The translations under genes and the position numbers were made by a program. Shown piece by piece: positions 1-13,742 of a stretch of 64,000 nt of DNA. Source of the DNA: Portunus trituberculatus (taxonomy: Eukaryota; Arthropoda; Malacostraca; Decapoda; Portunidae). Numbering within the stretch: the first letter of the stretch is position 1; every line of letters starts with the position of its first letter. The notes beneath the pieces are model-generated. The model ran no database searches. It had not been told where the DNA came from and worked only from the letters and a program-made list of their open reading frames with translations. The stretch spans positions 13,566,684-13,630,683 of the forward strand of contig NC_059268.1 of assembly GCF_017591435.1 (NCBI RefSeq), written 5' to 3'.

Positions 1-1048
1 CCCGAGCAGCGTCTGGCATGGCACAATCTCGTCTTGCAAATAATATTACACTGTGAGTATTATTTTCACAACTTTGCTTTTTTGAGACACACCCACGAGT
101 ATTCTTTTATTGTGAAGTGATTTGTGTTCCCTGCGGCTCCAGAAAACCGCTTCACACTTCTTTTTCATTAAGGTTAAGATTCAAAACTCTAAAAATATAA
201 ATTCTAAAATGTTTTATACTTGAACGACATTTTCATTGCGCTGAACGTGTCTTGGCAGGATTGCGGATGCGCTGGAGAGTAAACATTTGGTGAATAACTC
301 CTCTTACTACATTTAACGCGGCGACGGTCCGTTATCGTGACTTGAAAAATGTTACTGCTTTCATGAGAACATAAATTTGTGGGCCAAAATTGTTGTGACT
401 GGTCGTGATATTCCAGCGCGGCGGTGCTTTGCAGTGTGTAATGGCAACGTATATCACAACGTACATCACCGCCATGTTTCCATATATAACAGTGAACTTT
501 TATCCTATTTACAACTACATTGAAAAGTAAAACAAAGAAATCTATGCAATAATTTGATGACCCAGTAATCAAATTATATTAGTTTAATGCATTTATTACC
601 TATAGTTTTTTTCGTCCACTAACTTATTTAGCTCTCTAACTGTTCTGGCTTCTTCTCAAACTTAATAAAACAACATTGTCCAAGTTTGTCATCTAATTTC
701 TGAAAGGGAACAAGTAGTAAAGGGCGTTGGCTAGACGTTGAAATATTTTAGTGTCTCATTATATTTTCTTCAGTAAAATATAAGGTAACTCTAAAGAACC
801 AATGCCACGTGGTCACAGCAAACAAGGAGCAAATAAACAAGGACTTAGTGTCATAATATAAAAAAAAAAAAGATTCTGCCCAGTACTTTCATTACTCACC
901 AAAGACTCTGGTTGAAATGACACGTATTTTTATGCTGTTTTTAAGGTTCTAGTGACAGATTAACAATACTTCTACATTAATATCAGGAGAGAGACGCTTA
1001 AGAACCCTGATAATGCAATAGCCTTTGAAAATAGTCGCGATGAGGGAG
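1..1048. other. No gene seen
   Basis: AT-rich unique-looking sequence. Open frames are short and without family features. A possible decayed family-3 repeat lies at about 945-1047. Confidence 0.6.
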
Positions 1049-1230
1049 CACTGCACTGGGACACATTTTTACCTGGAGATTTGTGTACAATTAGTAAGGA
1101 TCTATGGAGGTTAGAAAATTAATGTCTACAGTCTTCACTATTTCAAGCCCCTGCCACATAAGTTTCTGAAGCTGTATAAAATAGTTACCAGAATGGATAT
1201 GGAAACGCGTCATGGTACTTAAGGGGTTAA
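1049..1230 (-). mobile_element. MITE family 1, copy 1
   Basis: The right end (ACGCGTCATGGTACTTAAGGGGTTAA) is the inverted counterpart of the left terminus of copies 2-5, and the left part (ACTGGGACACATTTTTACCT) matches the inverted inner right end of copy 2. The core contains the family's TTTCTGAAGCTGTATAAAAT and TCTACAGTCTTCACTATT motifs. The left tip is eroded. There is no coding capacity. Confidence 0.8.
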
Positions 1231-1598
1231 GAATACGTGTTAAGTCTACAGAACATACATAGGAAGCCTTGACTCTCTTGACAGCGAAAATGGAGAGAGG
1301 GTGAAAAAAGTGTACTAGATGGCTAGAATCACCGAGTAACTGTGACGAGATGGGTTCCTTAATGCTATTCAATGTGCACCTCTGCCTTCCCGGAGCGTCA
1401 CGGTACACTGGGGCGTCTCGATGGCGTCGCTCTCACTTCCTGGACGCCCTCCTTCGTGCCAAGTTCTAGGAAGTCTCAGGTGGTCACGTCAAGAGAGATT
1501 ACAGGTAGAAGGGCTGGTGTGAAGTGATCCCTCCTTCCCCATGATGTGTGGTTTGTTGCAGTGAGATTATTGGACCTTAGGATTAATGAGTCTAGTAG

Positions 1599-1600
<2 letters not shown>

Positions 1601-1694
<94 letters not shown>
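1601..1694 (+). repeat. (TC)47 microsatellite
   Basis: Uninterrupted dinucleotide tract. Confidence 0.97.
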
Positions 1695-1695
<1 letters not shown>

Positions 1696-1917
1696 AGTGG
1701 TTAGTGAGATATACTTCTTTTCGTTACTTTATCATATTCTTTTATTTTTTTCCTCTTCTTTCCTACTTCACTGTTCATTAATTTACCTTGTGTTTCTTTC
1801 CAGGCACGGATTTACTTGCTCATGTCTTCTTATCTCTCCTTCCTCCTTTTCTTTTCCTTCCTTTCTTCCGTCTTTTCTTTCTGTGTTAATAAAATAGAGT
1901 GAAAGGACAAAACACGG

Positions 1918-1962
1918 ACACCACCATTACCACCACCACCACCACCACCACCACCACCACCA
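1918..1962 (+). repeat. (CCA)n microsatellite
   Basis: Trinucleotide CCA/ACC run. Confidence 0.95.
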
Positions 1963-2192
1963 GACATCGATACACAGCTTCCTTTATATATTTTTTTTTT
2001 CTTGTTTCTTTTTTTCTCCTTCTATTTCTCTCTTTACCGATACTTCCTTCCTACCGATACCGATTAACGGCCCGATAGCGATACTGATATTGGCCGAGCG
2101 GCAATATACTCTTCCCTTTACAAGCACTTCGCCTCTCCTCCAGAATTGGGTTTTTTCTTCCTTATCCTCATGACGCGCTCCCACCACACCTG

Positions 2193-2416
<224 letters not shown>

Positions 2417-2520
2417 TTCAAAGGCTGTCGTCTCAGGATGACTAAATGTATTGCAATAAGAAGCACGAATATTCCTAAGTAATTGCTCTTGTTGCGAAGA
2501 AAATGGATGGTTCGTCTTCT

Positions 2521-2727
2521 GTAATTATTAGTATTTATTATTGTTATTGTTATTATCATTATTATTATTATTATCACCACCACTGCCACCACCGCCACTC
2601 CACCATCACCACTACCACCACCACCATCATCAGTATCATCAGTAGTTTAACATTTACTGTCGTTTTGGTGTGTACTTTCTTCTTCTTCTTCTTCTTCTTC
2701 TTCTTTTTCTTCTTCTTCTTCTTCTTC
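2521..2727 (+). repeat. Mixed (ATT)n, (CAC)n and (TTC)n low complexity
   Basis: Short ATT and CAC/ATC runs are followed by a purer TTC tract at 2677-2727. Confidence 0.9.
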
Positions 2728-4282
2728 CTATGCGTGTTTAATTTTTCTTATAGCAGTATTTGTGTTGCTTTTTCACCTCCAATTTGTCCTGGTTCTCGCT
2801 CCTGTCCGTGCCCTAGTTTCCTTTTCTTCGTTCTGGGTGGCGTCCTCTTCCTCATGGACTGAAAGAAGCTCGTGTATTGTGTCTGAGTTCACTTGAGAAT
2901 CGGAATCCGTATTTTATTGACGCTGTGCTCACTTCGCCGCTGTATTACGACACACAAAGGCTCTCCGTGATATAGCTAGACTAGTCCGTAAGGCGAGACA
3001 AACATTGATACTGGCTGATGGATGTACCGAGAAGGATTTGAGAGGAGTAAATGGATGCAAGTTACAGTTCAAGTGGTAAAAGTTCCTGCGGGTGGATGGC
3101 TAGGTAGGTTACTAAGGACGTGACGTGGAGGACAAAAGGATGGGAAGGAGCGGACGTGAATGGAGGGAGGATGAAGGGAGGGAGTTATGATGACTGGCAA
3201 GGGATCGAAAGTTGCTTTGGGTTTTGATGGTAAAAGTTATCTTAGTCTCTTGTGTGGATTGTAAGGCGCCGAGAGGGAGAAATCGAGCCGCGTATTTGAG
3301 TGTAGGGAAGGAAGGAAAGAATGTAAAGAGTCGTGGCGAAAAGCTAGGGACAGATTTTTTTTCCAGCATCAGGTTGAGGTTCAGGTAGTAAAAACTGTCT
3401 TTGTCTCTTGAGGCGTACTAAACAAGAGACATGGAGGCAAAGGGATGAAGGAATGCACGTGTATCTAATGAAAGGAGAGAGAAGATGGAGACTGGGAGTT
3501 GTAACAAAGGTGTATTGAGGCGAACTGAAGTGGCGACATGGAAAAAAAAAATGTATCCAAGGGAGATAGAAATAACGAAACACTGAGAAAACTGTTTGAG
3601 GTTGAGGTGGTAAAAGACACGTTACTCCCAGTGGATATACTAAGCAGGTGATGCGGAGGAGAGCAGGAGGTGGAGGGAGGATATACACCACAAGGATCAG
3701 AGCAGAGTCACGTAATCCCTGCAGACGGTCATCAACCCTTCTGCATAAGCCTGTTTGAGATGCTACTTTCCGCACCTGCCTGCCGCCTGGAGATGTGTGG
3801 TGGTGTAGATGTGAGGCAGGGAAGTGTCTCAAGTGTTTAAATGATGCGAGGAGAGACTGTGACTTTAGGGCTCGTATCCAGAAACACTTTGCTGTCTCAT
3901 CATGACTATTTCCAAAGGCCTCTTATATCACTAGTCGGGTTTTCAAGGTTGTTTCTTCTGTCCATTCTTATTAACCTTTCTCTAATACCACCTGAACACT
4001 CTTACATACATCTTTAATTTACACTACAAGCTTTTGAAAATAATCGAGGTACTGTAAGAACTGTTTCTGAATATTATCTTAAACTAAGGTAACTCTATAT
4101 GTGTAACTCTGCCTACAGTGTCTGAAAAAGAGTGAGTGTTGAACGTGGACCGATGTAATGAAAGTCGTTTTAGATGAGTAAAGTTTGCCACTCTACCATG
4201 TGTATGGCAAACAATGGTTCAAAGATTATCACGTTCTTGGCTGTGATTCTTTTACTTATATACATACCTATAAAGAACATTG

Positions 4283-4286
<4 letters not shown>
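2728..4286. other. No gene seen; contains family-3 repeat copy a
   Basis: Minus-strand open frames at 3112-3832 have no recognisable domain. The rest is unique non-coding sequence apart from the repeat at 3873-4075. Confidence 0.55.
3873..4075. mobile_element. Dispersed ~200-bp repeat (family 3), copy a
   Basis: It begins CGTATCCAGAAACACTTTGC and ends ACTGTTTCTGAATAT, a weak inverted repeat of the start. The inner motifs CGGGTTTTCAAGG and AAGCTTTTGAAAATAATCGAGG recur in diverged form at 41909-42122 and 53736-53921. It looks like an old non-autonomous DNA element. Confidence 0.5.

Positions 4287-4365
<79 letters not shown>
4287..4365 (+). repeat. (TG)n microsatellite
   Basis: Uninterrupted, 79 bp. 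Confidence 0.97.
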
Positions 4366-4367
<2 letters not shown>

Positions 4368-5449
4368 CTATAAATTTGTTTATCTTTTTTCACTCATTTT
4401 GGTCATATAAATCAATCAAAATATCCTGCAAAATAAACCCTGCAGATACTGATGCAAATAACCTTCATATCAAACTATGTAGGGGACAAAGAAAGGGAAA
4501 AAAAACTCGCCTAACATGCATAGCGAGTGAGAGACGCAGAATCCTCACACGTGGCCTGTAATGTCAGTATATCACTTCATCACCTTGCTTATGTCTTTCA
4601 TGTATCGTGTGTGGGCGAGGAGTGGCGTGACTACTGAGGGCTTACCGAGGGGGTTTAGCGTGCATGGTCCTAGCGTGGCTTAGGCATGTGTTGGTTGCCG
4701 TCATGAGAGACAAACATGAGGAAAGCTGTTTTGTCCTTCAGTATACACCATGAAGGCCGTCTCTCCCTCAGGAGAATATTAGTCATAGGCGAGGCACGTT
4801 TGAGCTCTCCCTGATGACAGCACAGGAGGTGGAAAGGAGAATGGGTGGTGGGTGTGGAAAAGCTATATTTTAGTGCAGTTTCTTGCCGCTGGTGATATGC
4901 GCGTCGGTGTTTTAATAGACTTGGGGGCACCTAAATGAGCAGATTATGTATATGAGCCGCCGGGTATAAGCTGAGGCAGTCACAGAGAAACCTTGGGGGA
5001 AAAATATATACGCACACGTTTGTGGCTCCTCCTCCTCCTCCTCCTCCTCTACAACTACTGATTCTCTCTCCTCCTATCCTCCTTCTCCTCCTCCTTCTCA
5101 TCTTCTTCTTCTTACTCCTCCTCCTTCACCCTCAGCGAGACACGACTTCCCTCATGATTCTAATGTGGAATATTTGCTGCAAAGGATCCCTGAGGCGGCC
5201 CGGAGTCTGTGGAGTGTGCCTTGTATACTTTCTTTTTTACCAAGTTTTTTGTTTTCTTTTTCTCTCTCTTCCCGGGAGAGTTACACGAAAGCCTCGTAAG
5301 TCCCCTGTGATTTAGGTGTTTGTTGCTGACAGGGGATTATTCTCTGCTGCCTCTTGGCTCCTCTGTCCCTCCTGGATTATTTTCCTTCTTTCTTTCTGTA
5401 TGTCTGTCTGTCTGTCTGGATGTCTGCTTAGAGGTTTGGAAGTGTAGTG

Positions 5450-5754
<305 letters not shown>

Positions 5755-6176
5755 TATAAGTAAATCACAAACAGATTTTTGTAAGTGAAGAAAGAAAGAA
5801 GAAAGTAACCCTTTGCAAGATTTATTTACATGTCACCTAACTTTATAGCTGTCATTTTTTATACGTTCAGTAACTTATCCCCCTCTCTTTGTTAAATTTC
5901 TTGCCTTTGTGCTGGTAGTGATTGTAGAATGGGGCTTATATCACAGGGTTATGCTGCAGGCCACGCTGGAACACACTAACATGCAGCAGTGTATCGAGGC
6001 AGCTGCAGGAGGCGCGTGTAAGGGGCTGAGCTTTTCCTACGTATAATGTGTACAGTCACGAGGGACGACACAGTTAATGGGAAAGCAAAGGTGTGCTAGC
6101 GACTGCCGAAAATTGTTGCCGGCAGAATTCCCCGAGGTGCTCCGTGATGTGACCTGTATTTTGTGTGTGTGTGTGT

Positions 6177-6442
6177 TTCACTGTTTGATCTGCTGCAGTC
6201 TCTGACGAGACAGCCAGACGTTACCCTACGGAACGAGCTCAGAGCTCATTATTTCCGATCTTCGGATAGGCCTGAGACCAGGCACACACCACACACCGGG
6301 ATTTACATCCCGTACCTACTCACTGCTAGGTGAACAGGGGCTACACGTGAAAGGAGACACACCCAAATATCTCCACACGGCCGGGAATCGAACCCCGGTC
6401 CTCTGGCTTGTGAAGCCAGCGCTTTAACCACTCAGCTACCGG

Positions 6443-6444
<2 letters not shown>
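6177..6444 (-). mobile_element. tRNA-derived SINE, near full length
   Basis: Read on the minus strand, the element opens with a tRNA-like head at about 6378-6444. It has an A-box-like TAGCTCAGTGG and a B box GGTTCGATTCC, and an anticodon stem CTGGC/GCCAG around the loop TTCACAA, giving CAC (Val) at the anticodon position. The acceptor stem is partly decayed. After the head come a central part containing a CACCTAGCAGT-like segment and a tail containing ..GGTCTCAGGCCTATCCGAAGATCGG.. and ..GAGCTCTGAGCTCG... The tail ends next to (CA)n on the element's 3' side (6160-6176 on + as GT). Its 5' side also abuts (CA)n (6445-6505 as GT). It is the same family as 12156-12438 and closest to 45470-45717. 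Confidence 0.85.
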
Positions 6445-6508
<64 letters not shown>

Positions 6509-6577
6509 CTATTTTTTCCTTACCTGTTTACGTTTTTTTTTTTTTTTTACAAGGTTGAATCAAGTCTGTTTTTTTAT

Positions 6578-6655
<78 letters not shown>
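6445..6655 (+). repeat. Two (GT)n tracts beside the SINE
   Basis: 6445-6505 and 6580-6655. The first abuts the SINE head and is in the same GT orientation as the short GT tract on the SINE's other side. Confidence 0.95.
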
Positions 6656-6659
<4 letters not shown>

Positions 6660-8104
6660 TTGCGCCTTTGCCTGTATCTGTGTGTCTGTCTGTCTGTCTA
6701 TCTGTCCTCCCCAGGCACCATACAACATTCTGCATTGCTCGAGCCCAACCATTGTTCATCACTGGAGCTCTACACCGGGATTAATTCAGGCCTGGAGCAC
6801 AAGACGGAGTTATTCAATCTTACTCGCCTGCTTGATGTTTATAGCTCCACGTAGGGAACAGGTCGCCATGATATTGTCTTAAATTTCGGACATCATAACA
6901 AAGGGACAGTCTAATGAACAGTTAATAAGGCAAGGGAAATATGGGGCTTTAACAATGTGTTGGTACTCCCTCAGTGTTCTATAGGTAATACTTTTTAAAC
7001 TGTTGTAATGGTTGGTCTTGCAAAATTGAGGTATTGAGGTGAAAGTGCGTTGTCGTGTTACCTGCAGCAAAATAAGGGAACGCTGTAATATGTACTTACG
7101 AATGTATTGTTTGAAACCGTGTACGCACAGACCACTCGGTCAAAATTGGGATATCACATTGCACAGCAGCTCGACACTGACACATTTTAGTAATGGGCTT
7201 TCAATTCCTATATTATACACTGGTGCAAACGTTTCCAGCATTTGAGTAACGTTTGGCGCTCACATTTACCCTGTTCGCATTTCCTTTAGTATTGAGTCCT
7301 CTGATCTGTGAGGAATATACTAATTACCAAGGTGTAATTATATGGAGAAGGTAAACGATACATAAAAGAAAAAATTGAGATAAAATACAAAACATGAAAA
7401 TAGAATACAGAAAGTACCTCGATTCCCGATTAAGTTTGTATAATGTCATTTATTTTAACTTCCACATATTTCCCTTATAATATTTCTCTCCTAATTTCGT
7501 TCAAGGCCTTTATCTGTGCCGCCGTAAAGCAGTGGTGTGGCCCGTCCCTTCCTCGCACGTCACCAGATTACAATGCGAGAAAGAACAAAAGGAAACATTA
7601 GATGGACGATCCTCATTCCTTTTCTACAGTCTGCCTGCAAGAGTCACGATCATTGGAAGTCTCTGTACGTATAGCAATGTGATGGGTAGAGCCGGCCACT
7701 GTTCTCAAGGCTGACCTGAATATTTCTTGTTTGACGTGCGTTTTTGGCTGCACGTGTATATGTTATCGTCAAGATATATACAAGAAACTAAATACAAATG
7801 ATAGTTTGAGTGTTTTCCTGAAATTCAACGCGAGAGACTGGAGATAATGTACTTATCGTGGAATATTGTTAGGTAACGTTCCAGGAAAAGTTTATAATGT
7901 AGTTAAAAATAATAGTTTTGAATCGTAGGTGAAAGAACGCGAGATGAAAAATATACAGTTATAATATTAAATGTGATGTTACATATTCTTATCATGGATT
8001 TATTCATAATAATATTGTAAATAGTTATTCACTTTTTTCTTGAACCAACAGCCAGCCTGACCTCTTTTGTAAGGAGTTTGTTTAGTGCTACAGTTATATC
8101 AAAA

Positions 8105-8106
<2 letters not shown>
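6656..8106. other. No gene seen
   Basis: Unique AT-rich sequence with no coherent coding frame. TTTGGCGCTCACATTTAC at 7252-7269 recurs with one change at 36827-36844. Confidence 0.55.

Positions 8107-8202
<96 letters not shown>
8107..8202 (+). repeat. (CA)48 microsatellite
   Basis: Uninterrupted. Confidence 0.97.
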
Positions 8203-8203
<1 letters not shown>

Positions 8204-8389
8204 TTTTCCCGTCAACATAAGGTCTCGTCATTTTTCCCGTAACCCTTATTGGTCTGTCCCTGTCCCACCAAGGGAAGCCAAGAGCCTCGAGTCACCAGTC
8301 TGGAATTTAAGCTCCGGCGAACTATGTAACGAGACCTTGTGCGCGGCTGCCACCGTGAATGGGTGGTTAATTGCTCGCCTGCGCGCGCG

Positions 8390-9756
<1,367 letters not shown>

Positions 9757-9835
<79 letters not shown>
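9757..9835 (+). repeat. (AG)n microsatellite
   Basis: Nearly pure, 79 bp. Confidence 0.96.
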
Positions 9836-9838
<3 letters not shown>

Positions 9839-11855
9839 CTTCATATTATAGGACAGCACACTCTTGGAATAAGAGGTGCACCAGATACAGTGTTCACAGA
9901 CGGTAATGTCAAAGGACAACACGAAAGTCAGTCTCATGTGGATAACCCCTGATCGATGCCTCACTCCCCACGAATTTAGAACAGGCACCGACATTCATTA
10001 GGAAAATCAAGAGGGTAAAGAAACTTGGAACCTATATCCAGGTCGCTAATTAGTTTATTTCCCCGGTGTTTGCAAAGGTGTATCTGGCGTGTTGTACAGG
10101 ATGAACATGACTGCATGCTACGGTCAGAAGGTCAAAGTTTTCTTAGGATTTTCATGACAATGGTATAAATAAAGGTGTAGGGAAGGGTGTGAGAGACGTG
10201 GCGGCGAGGCAAGGTGGAGTGGGGCGTGAGAACACTGCCTGCGCCACACCCTGGGTGGTGGCAGGGGATGTCGCGCCCTCATCGGATTCCAATGGCACTT
10301 CTCGGCAGGGGGTAAAGTGGCAGCTGAACCCTGGCCTACGTTGCCCCAAAAAGAGTCTTGGGGGAGCCCTGCGTGCTGACGATTTTTTGTTAGGGATTAA
10401 GGAAGGGAGAGGCGAGGACGTTTTGACAGCTAAGTGGATGAGCAGCCCACCAAATATTGACACCCTCAGGCCTGTTATGTTTATGGGTACATCTCCTCCT
10501 TTTTACCCTCCTTTCGCTTCGGCTTAAATGTTCTAAATAGAAGAAAAAGGAAAACTCGGGTGTTATATTTCGAAATTCCTCAGTGAAAGCCGCAGCCTCA
10601 GCCAGGCGTGGCGGTGGAGGGTCGCTCTTTGTAGCCTTGTTGACTCACTTTCCGGCGTGGTTAGAATAGACAATTTGTTGTACCGCCACGAGGAAGGCCG
10701 CCCTTACCTCACGGCTCAGCCACCTTGCCTCACTTTTCTTAGATGCGTGCCTGCGCGCGGACAAGCTTAAAGCAAAAAGTGGATTTTAACATTATAAGTT
10801 ATACTGTAATTTTTTTCCTTGTTTCTTGGAAGTTTTATTTTTCCAATGTTCCCACTGCCATCCGTGACAAACGATAAATTCCTTGGCGCATTTTAAGGCG
10901 AGCTGGGATCACCGCCTGTATTCTCGGAATACTACTTTTCATCGACATGGTTTTCATTGCAATATACGCCGCAGCTCGGCGTGCGCCTCATGCTCAGTAA
11001 CTATTAAGAACATATATCATTCCGTCATTACCCATTGCCCTTCCCAGCCCTCTCCTTGCCCTCACGTCATTACCACTGCCCACCGAGCAATGTGTCACCC
11101 TCTGAAGCTACGAGTACACACCTCAGTCCTGCCTTCATAAATCCTTAATGTAAAGTCATAAACCATAAATCAGTTCAGTGTACCTCAGGATCCATACTTC
11201 GAACGAACTCCCTCCTCCCACATTCCCTCGCTCCCCCCGCTGCCCCTCCCCGGCCCCGCCCCGTCACGTAGCACAGTGAAGAAGGTTTGGCAGATGACCG
11301 AACCCTCCTTTGTTTGGCTGCATTGGTCTTTCGGTCTGCCTGCTGCCTCTGAGGGACCTGTTGTGGAACGCCCTCTGTTAAGCTGTCAGGTCTTGTTGCT
11401 GGAAGGTGGTAGTCTTTGCCGCGTGTGAGATACTGAATATATACTGATTGCGAGGTTTTCCTTTCCAATACATCATTTTTTCCTCCGTAAACATCCAAGA
11501 GCTTCATTTCAGAGCTACAAGGAATTTATCGTAGTTCAGTGTTTGCTATTATGCGTGTCTCATCTTGCTAGTGTAAATCATAAAGTATAAAGACATCCTG
11601 TGTAAAACGCGACGCTACCCCGTGGTTGTGTTTGCCCAGTGTGAGCAGCGGGCGGTGCAGCCCGGCACTCCCCGCGTCAGAAGCGGCGGTTATACTCATA
11701 TTTCGTTGAAGTAACTCCACAAATCGGTAAAGGTGAAGCAGCTCACCTCTTCCTTATGAAGGAAAATTACAAGGTGCGTCGCGGACCCCTGACCATCGAC
11801 CGGACTAAGATTATCTTACCAACTTGGGGCAGAGGACGTGTGCGCTCGCACACAA

Positions 11856-11858
<3 letters not shown>
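9836..11858. other. No gene recognised; GC-richer islands
   Basis: GC-rich patches at about 10190-10480 and 11200-11420 are open on both strands but give no known domain or splice arrangement. Confidence 0.5.
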
Positions 11859-11928
<70 letters not shown>

Positions 11929-12072
11929 TATAGCATCTATTATCATTAAGTACTTATCTATCTATCTATATCCATTTATATCATGTGCACATTCATGTTT
12001 ATAGAATAATAGATGTATATGACAACATTAAATGAGGGAAGAAAAGAAAACTGATAGACATATTCACGAACC

Positions 12073-12155
<83 letters not shown>
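11859..12155 (+). repeat. (GT)n and (AC)n upstream of the SINE
   Basis: GT 11859-11927 and AC 12075-12155, in inverted orientation. The AC tract touches the SINE head. Confidence 0.96.
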
Positions 12156-12157
<2 letters not shown>

Positions 12158-12435
12158 GCGTAGTGTAGTGGTTAGCACGCTCGACTCACAATCGAGAGGG
12201 CCGGGTTCGAATCCCGGTAAGCGGCGAGGCAAATGGGCAAGCCTCTTAATGTGTGGCCCCTGTTCACCTAGCAGTAAATAGGTACGGATGTAACTCAAGG
12301 GGTTGTGGCCTGTCTTTCCCGGTGTGTGTTGTGTGTTGATGTGGTCTCAGTCCTACCCGAAGATCGGTCTATGAGCTCTGAGCTCGCTTCGTAATGGGGG
12401 AGACTGGCTGGGTGACCAGCAGGTGACCGAGATGA

Positions 12436-12438
<3 letters not shown>
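12156..12438 (+). mobile_element. tRNA-derived SINE, near full length (second subfamily)
   Basis: The tRNA-like head at 12156-12224 has A box TAGTGTAGTGG, anticodon arm CTCGA-CTCACAA-TCGAG (CAC at the anticodon position) and B box GGTTCGAATCC. Its acceptor strands CCGCGTA and TAAGCGG pair with one mismatch. The body includes TTCACCTAGCAGTAAATAGG and the same CCGGTGTGTG..GGTCTCAG..GAAGATCGG..GAGCTCTGAGCTCG tail core as the other copies. Its 3' terminal part (..AGACTGGCTGGGTGACCAG..GAATTAC) differs from the 6.2-kb and 45.5-kb copies and matches the truncated copy at 38776-38881. It is flanked by (AC)n at 12075-12155 and 12439-12529. Confidence 0.87.

Positions 12439-12529
<91 letters not shown>
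12439..12529 (+). repeat. (AC)n after the SINE tail
   Basis: 91 bp directly following the SINE terminal GAATTAC. Confidence 0.96.
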
Positions 12530-12530
<1 letters not shown>

Positions 12531-13643
12531 CGCGTGCATATCGATCCACCAAAAATATTAATTAATTGTTTTTTCTCGTCTCTCCCAACACTTCCTAATT
12601 ATGTAATATCCTGTAAACAGTTGGATCCTATGTGCATTTTTTAATTGCAATGACGGACTCGCTGAATACCTGGCGTTCCTGTGATGTATTTCAGGAGAAT
12701 AATCCTCTTCAGCATCGCCTTCATTATGCTTTGTCAGCGAGACGCGGGATGTGAGTCATTCTAAACGTCCGGGTGTTTTGCTTTCCGTGACGCCGCCACA
12801 CGTGCCCGGAGACTCATCATTAATGTTCTAATTAGACCTTCCTTCACCTACGTGCCGCTGTGGGTGAGTTGCAGGCGGGATATCGATGTTTGTTTTCACT
12901 TGACTTATTCTGGTCCAGGGAGAAGACAAAGAAAGACGTTGGAAACATGGAATCCGACAGATAACAGGGAACAATTTTCAGGAAATAGACTAATGAGCAG
13001 AAGGGATTTGAAAGGGAGGGAAAACTCAAGAATGTGAAAAGTTCAGTGAGGGAAAGATAAGGTTTAAGTGCACAGGCTCAGACTTTTTTTTTCTTCCTTT
13101 CCTTCCTCTGCGGCTTCCTCCCTTGAAGGATGATTCTTCCTCAGCTCCTCTAGGCCAGAGTAACAAATGGCGGAGACCCTGCAGTGTAGGTGGCCAGCCA
13201 GGCGGATAAAGGGCTAGTAAGATAAAGTTTTAAGGACACGCCCTAAGCTGCAACGAGACACCGCGATCCCCTTTGTCTTGTTCCCATTGGCGTGTGTTGT
13301 ACAGAAGGACTTTTATACTGAGCCTCTGCCAGCGTATCCCTCCCAAAAATAATATGTGAAGGAAATATTAAAACTGCTCAAGATTTTGTCGTCATTGTTA
13401 GTGAATATTTTATTGCCAGGCAGGTGCTTTTATATCGTCTCCCACATTGCAGTGAAGTGGAGAAAAGGTATTTCTGGCAAAATCCTGGCGTAGATGGTAG
13501 AGTGGAAGACTCGAGCCACTTCCTGGTATCCTTCATACAATAATATTCTCCACAGCCACATAAATTCGATCACTGGTTTTTAGCACTGCCCATATTTCAT
13601 GAAGGTTTTGTGCGAGGCATGAACTCAATTCCCAGAAACATTG

Positions 13644-13646
<3 letters not shown>
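12530..13646. other. No gene seen
   Basis: Unique sequence; short frames only. Confidence 0.55.

Positions 13647-13740
<94 letters not shown>
13647..13740 (+). repeat. (CA)47 microsatellite
   Basis: Uninterrupted. Confidence 0.97.

Positions 13741-13742
<2 letters not shown>

Noticed and set aside
10189..10527. GC-rich frames open on both strands
   Set aside because: No known domain; base composition alone explains the lack of stops.
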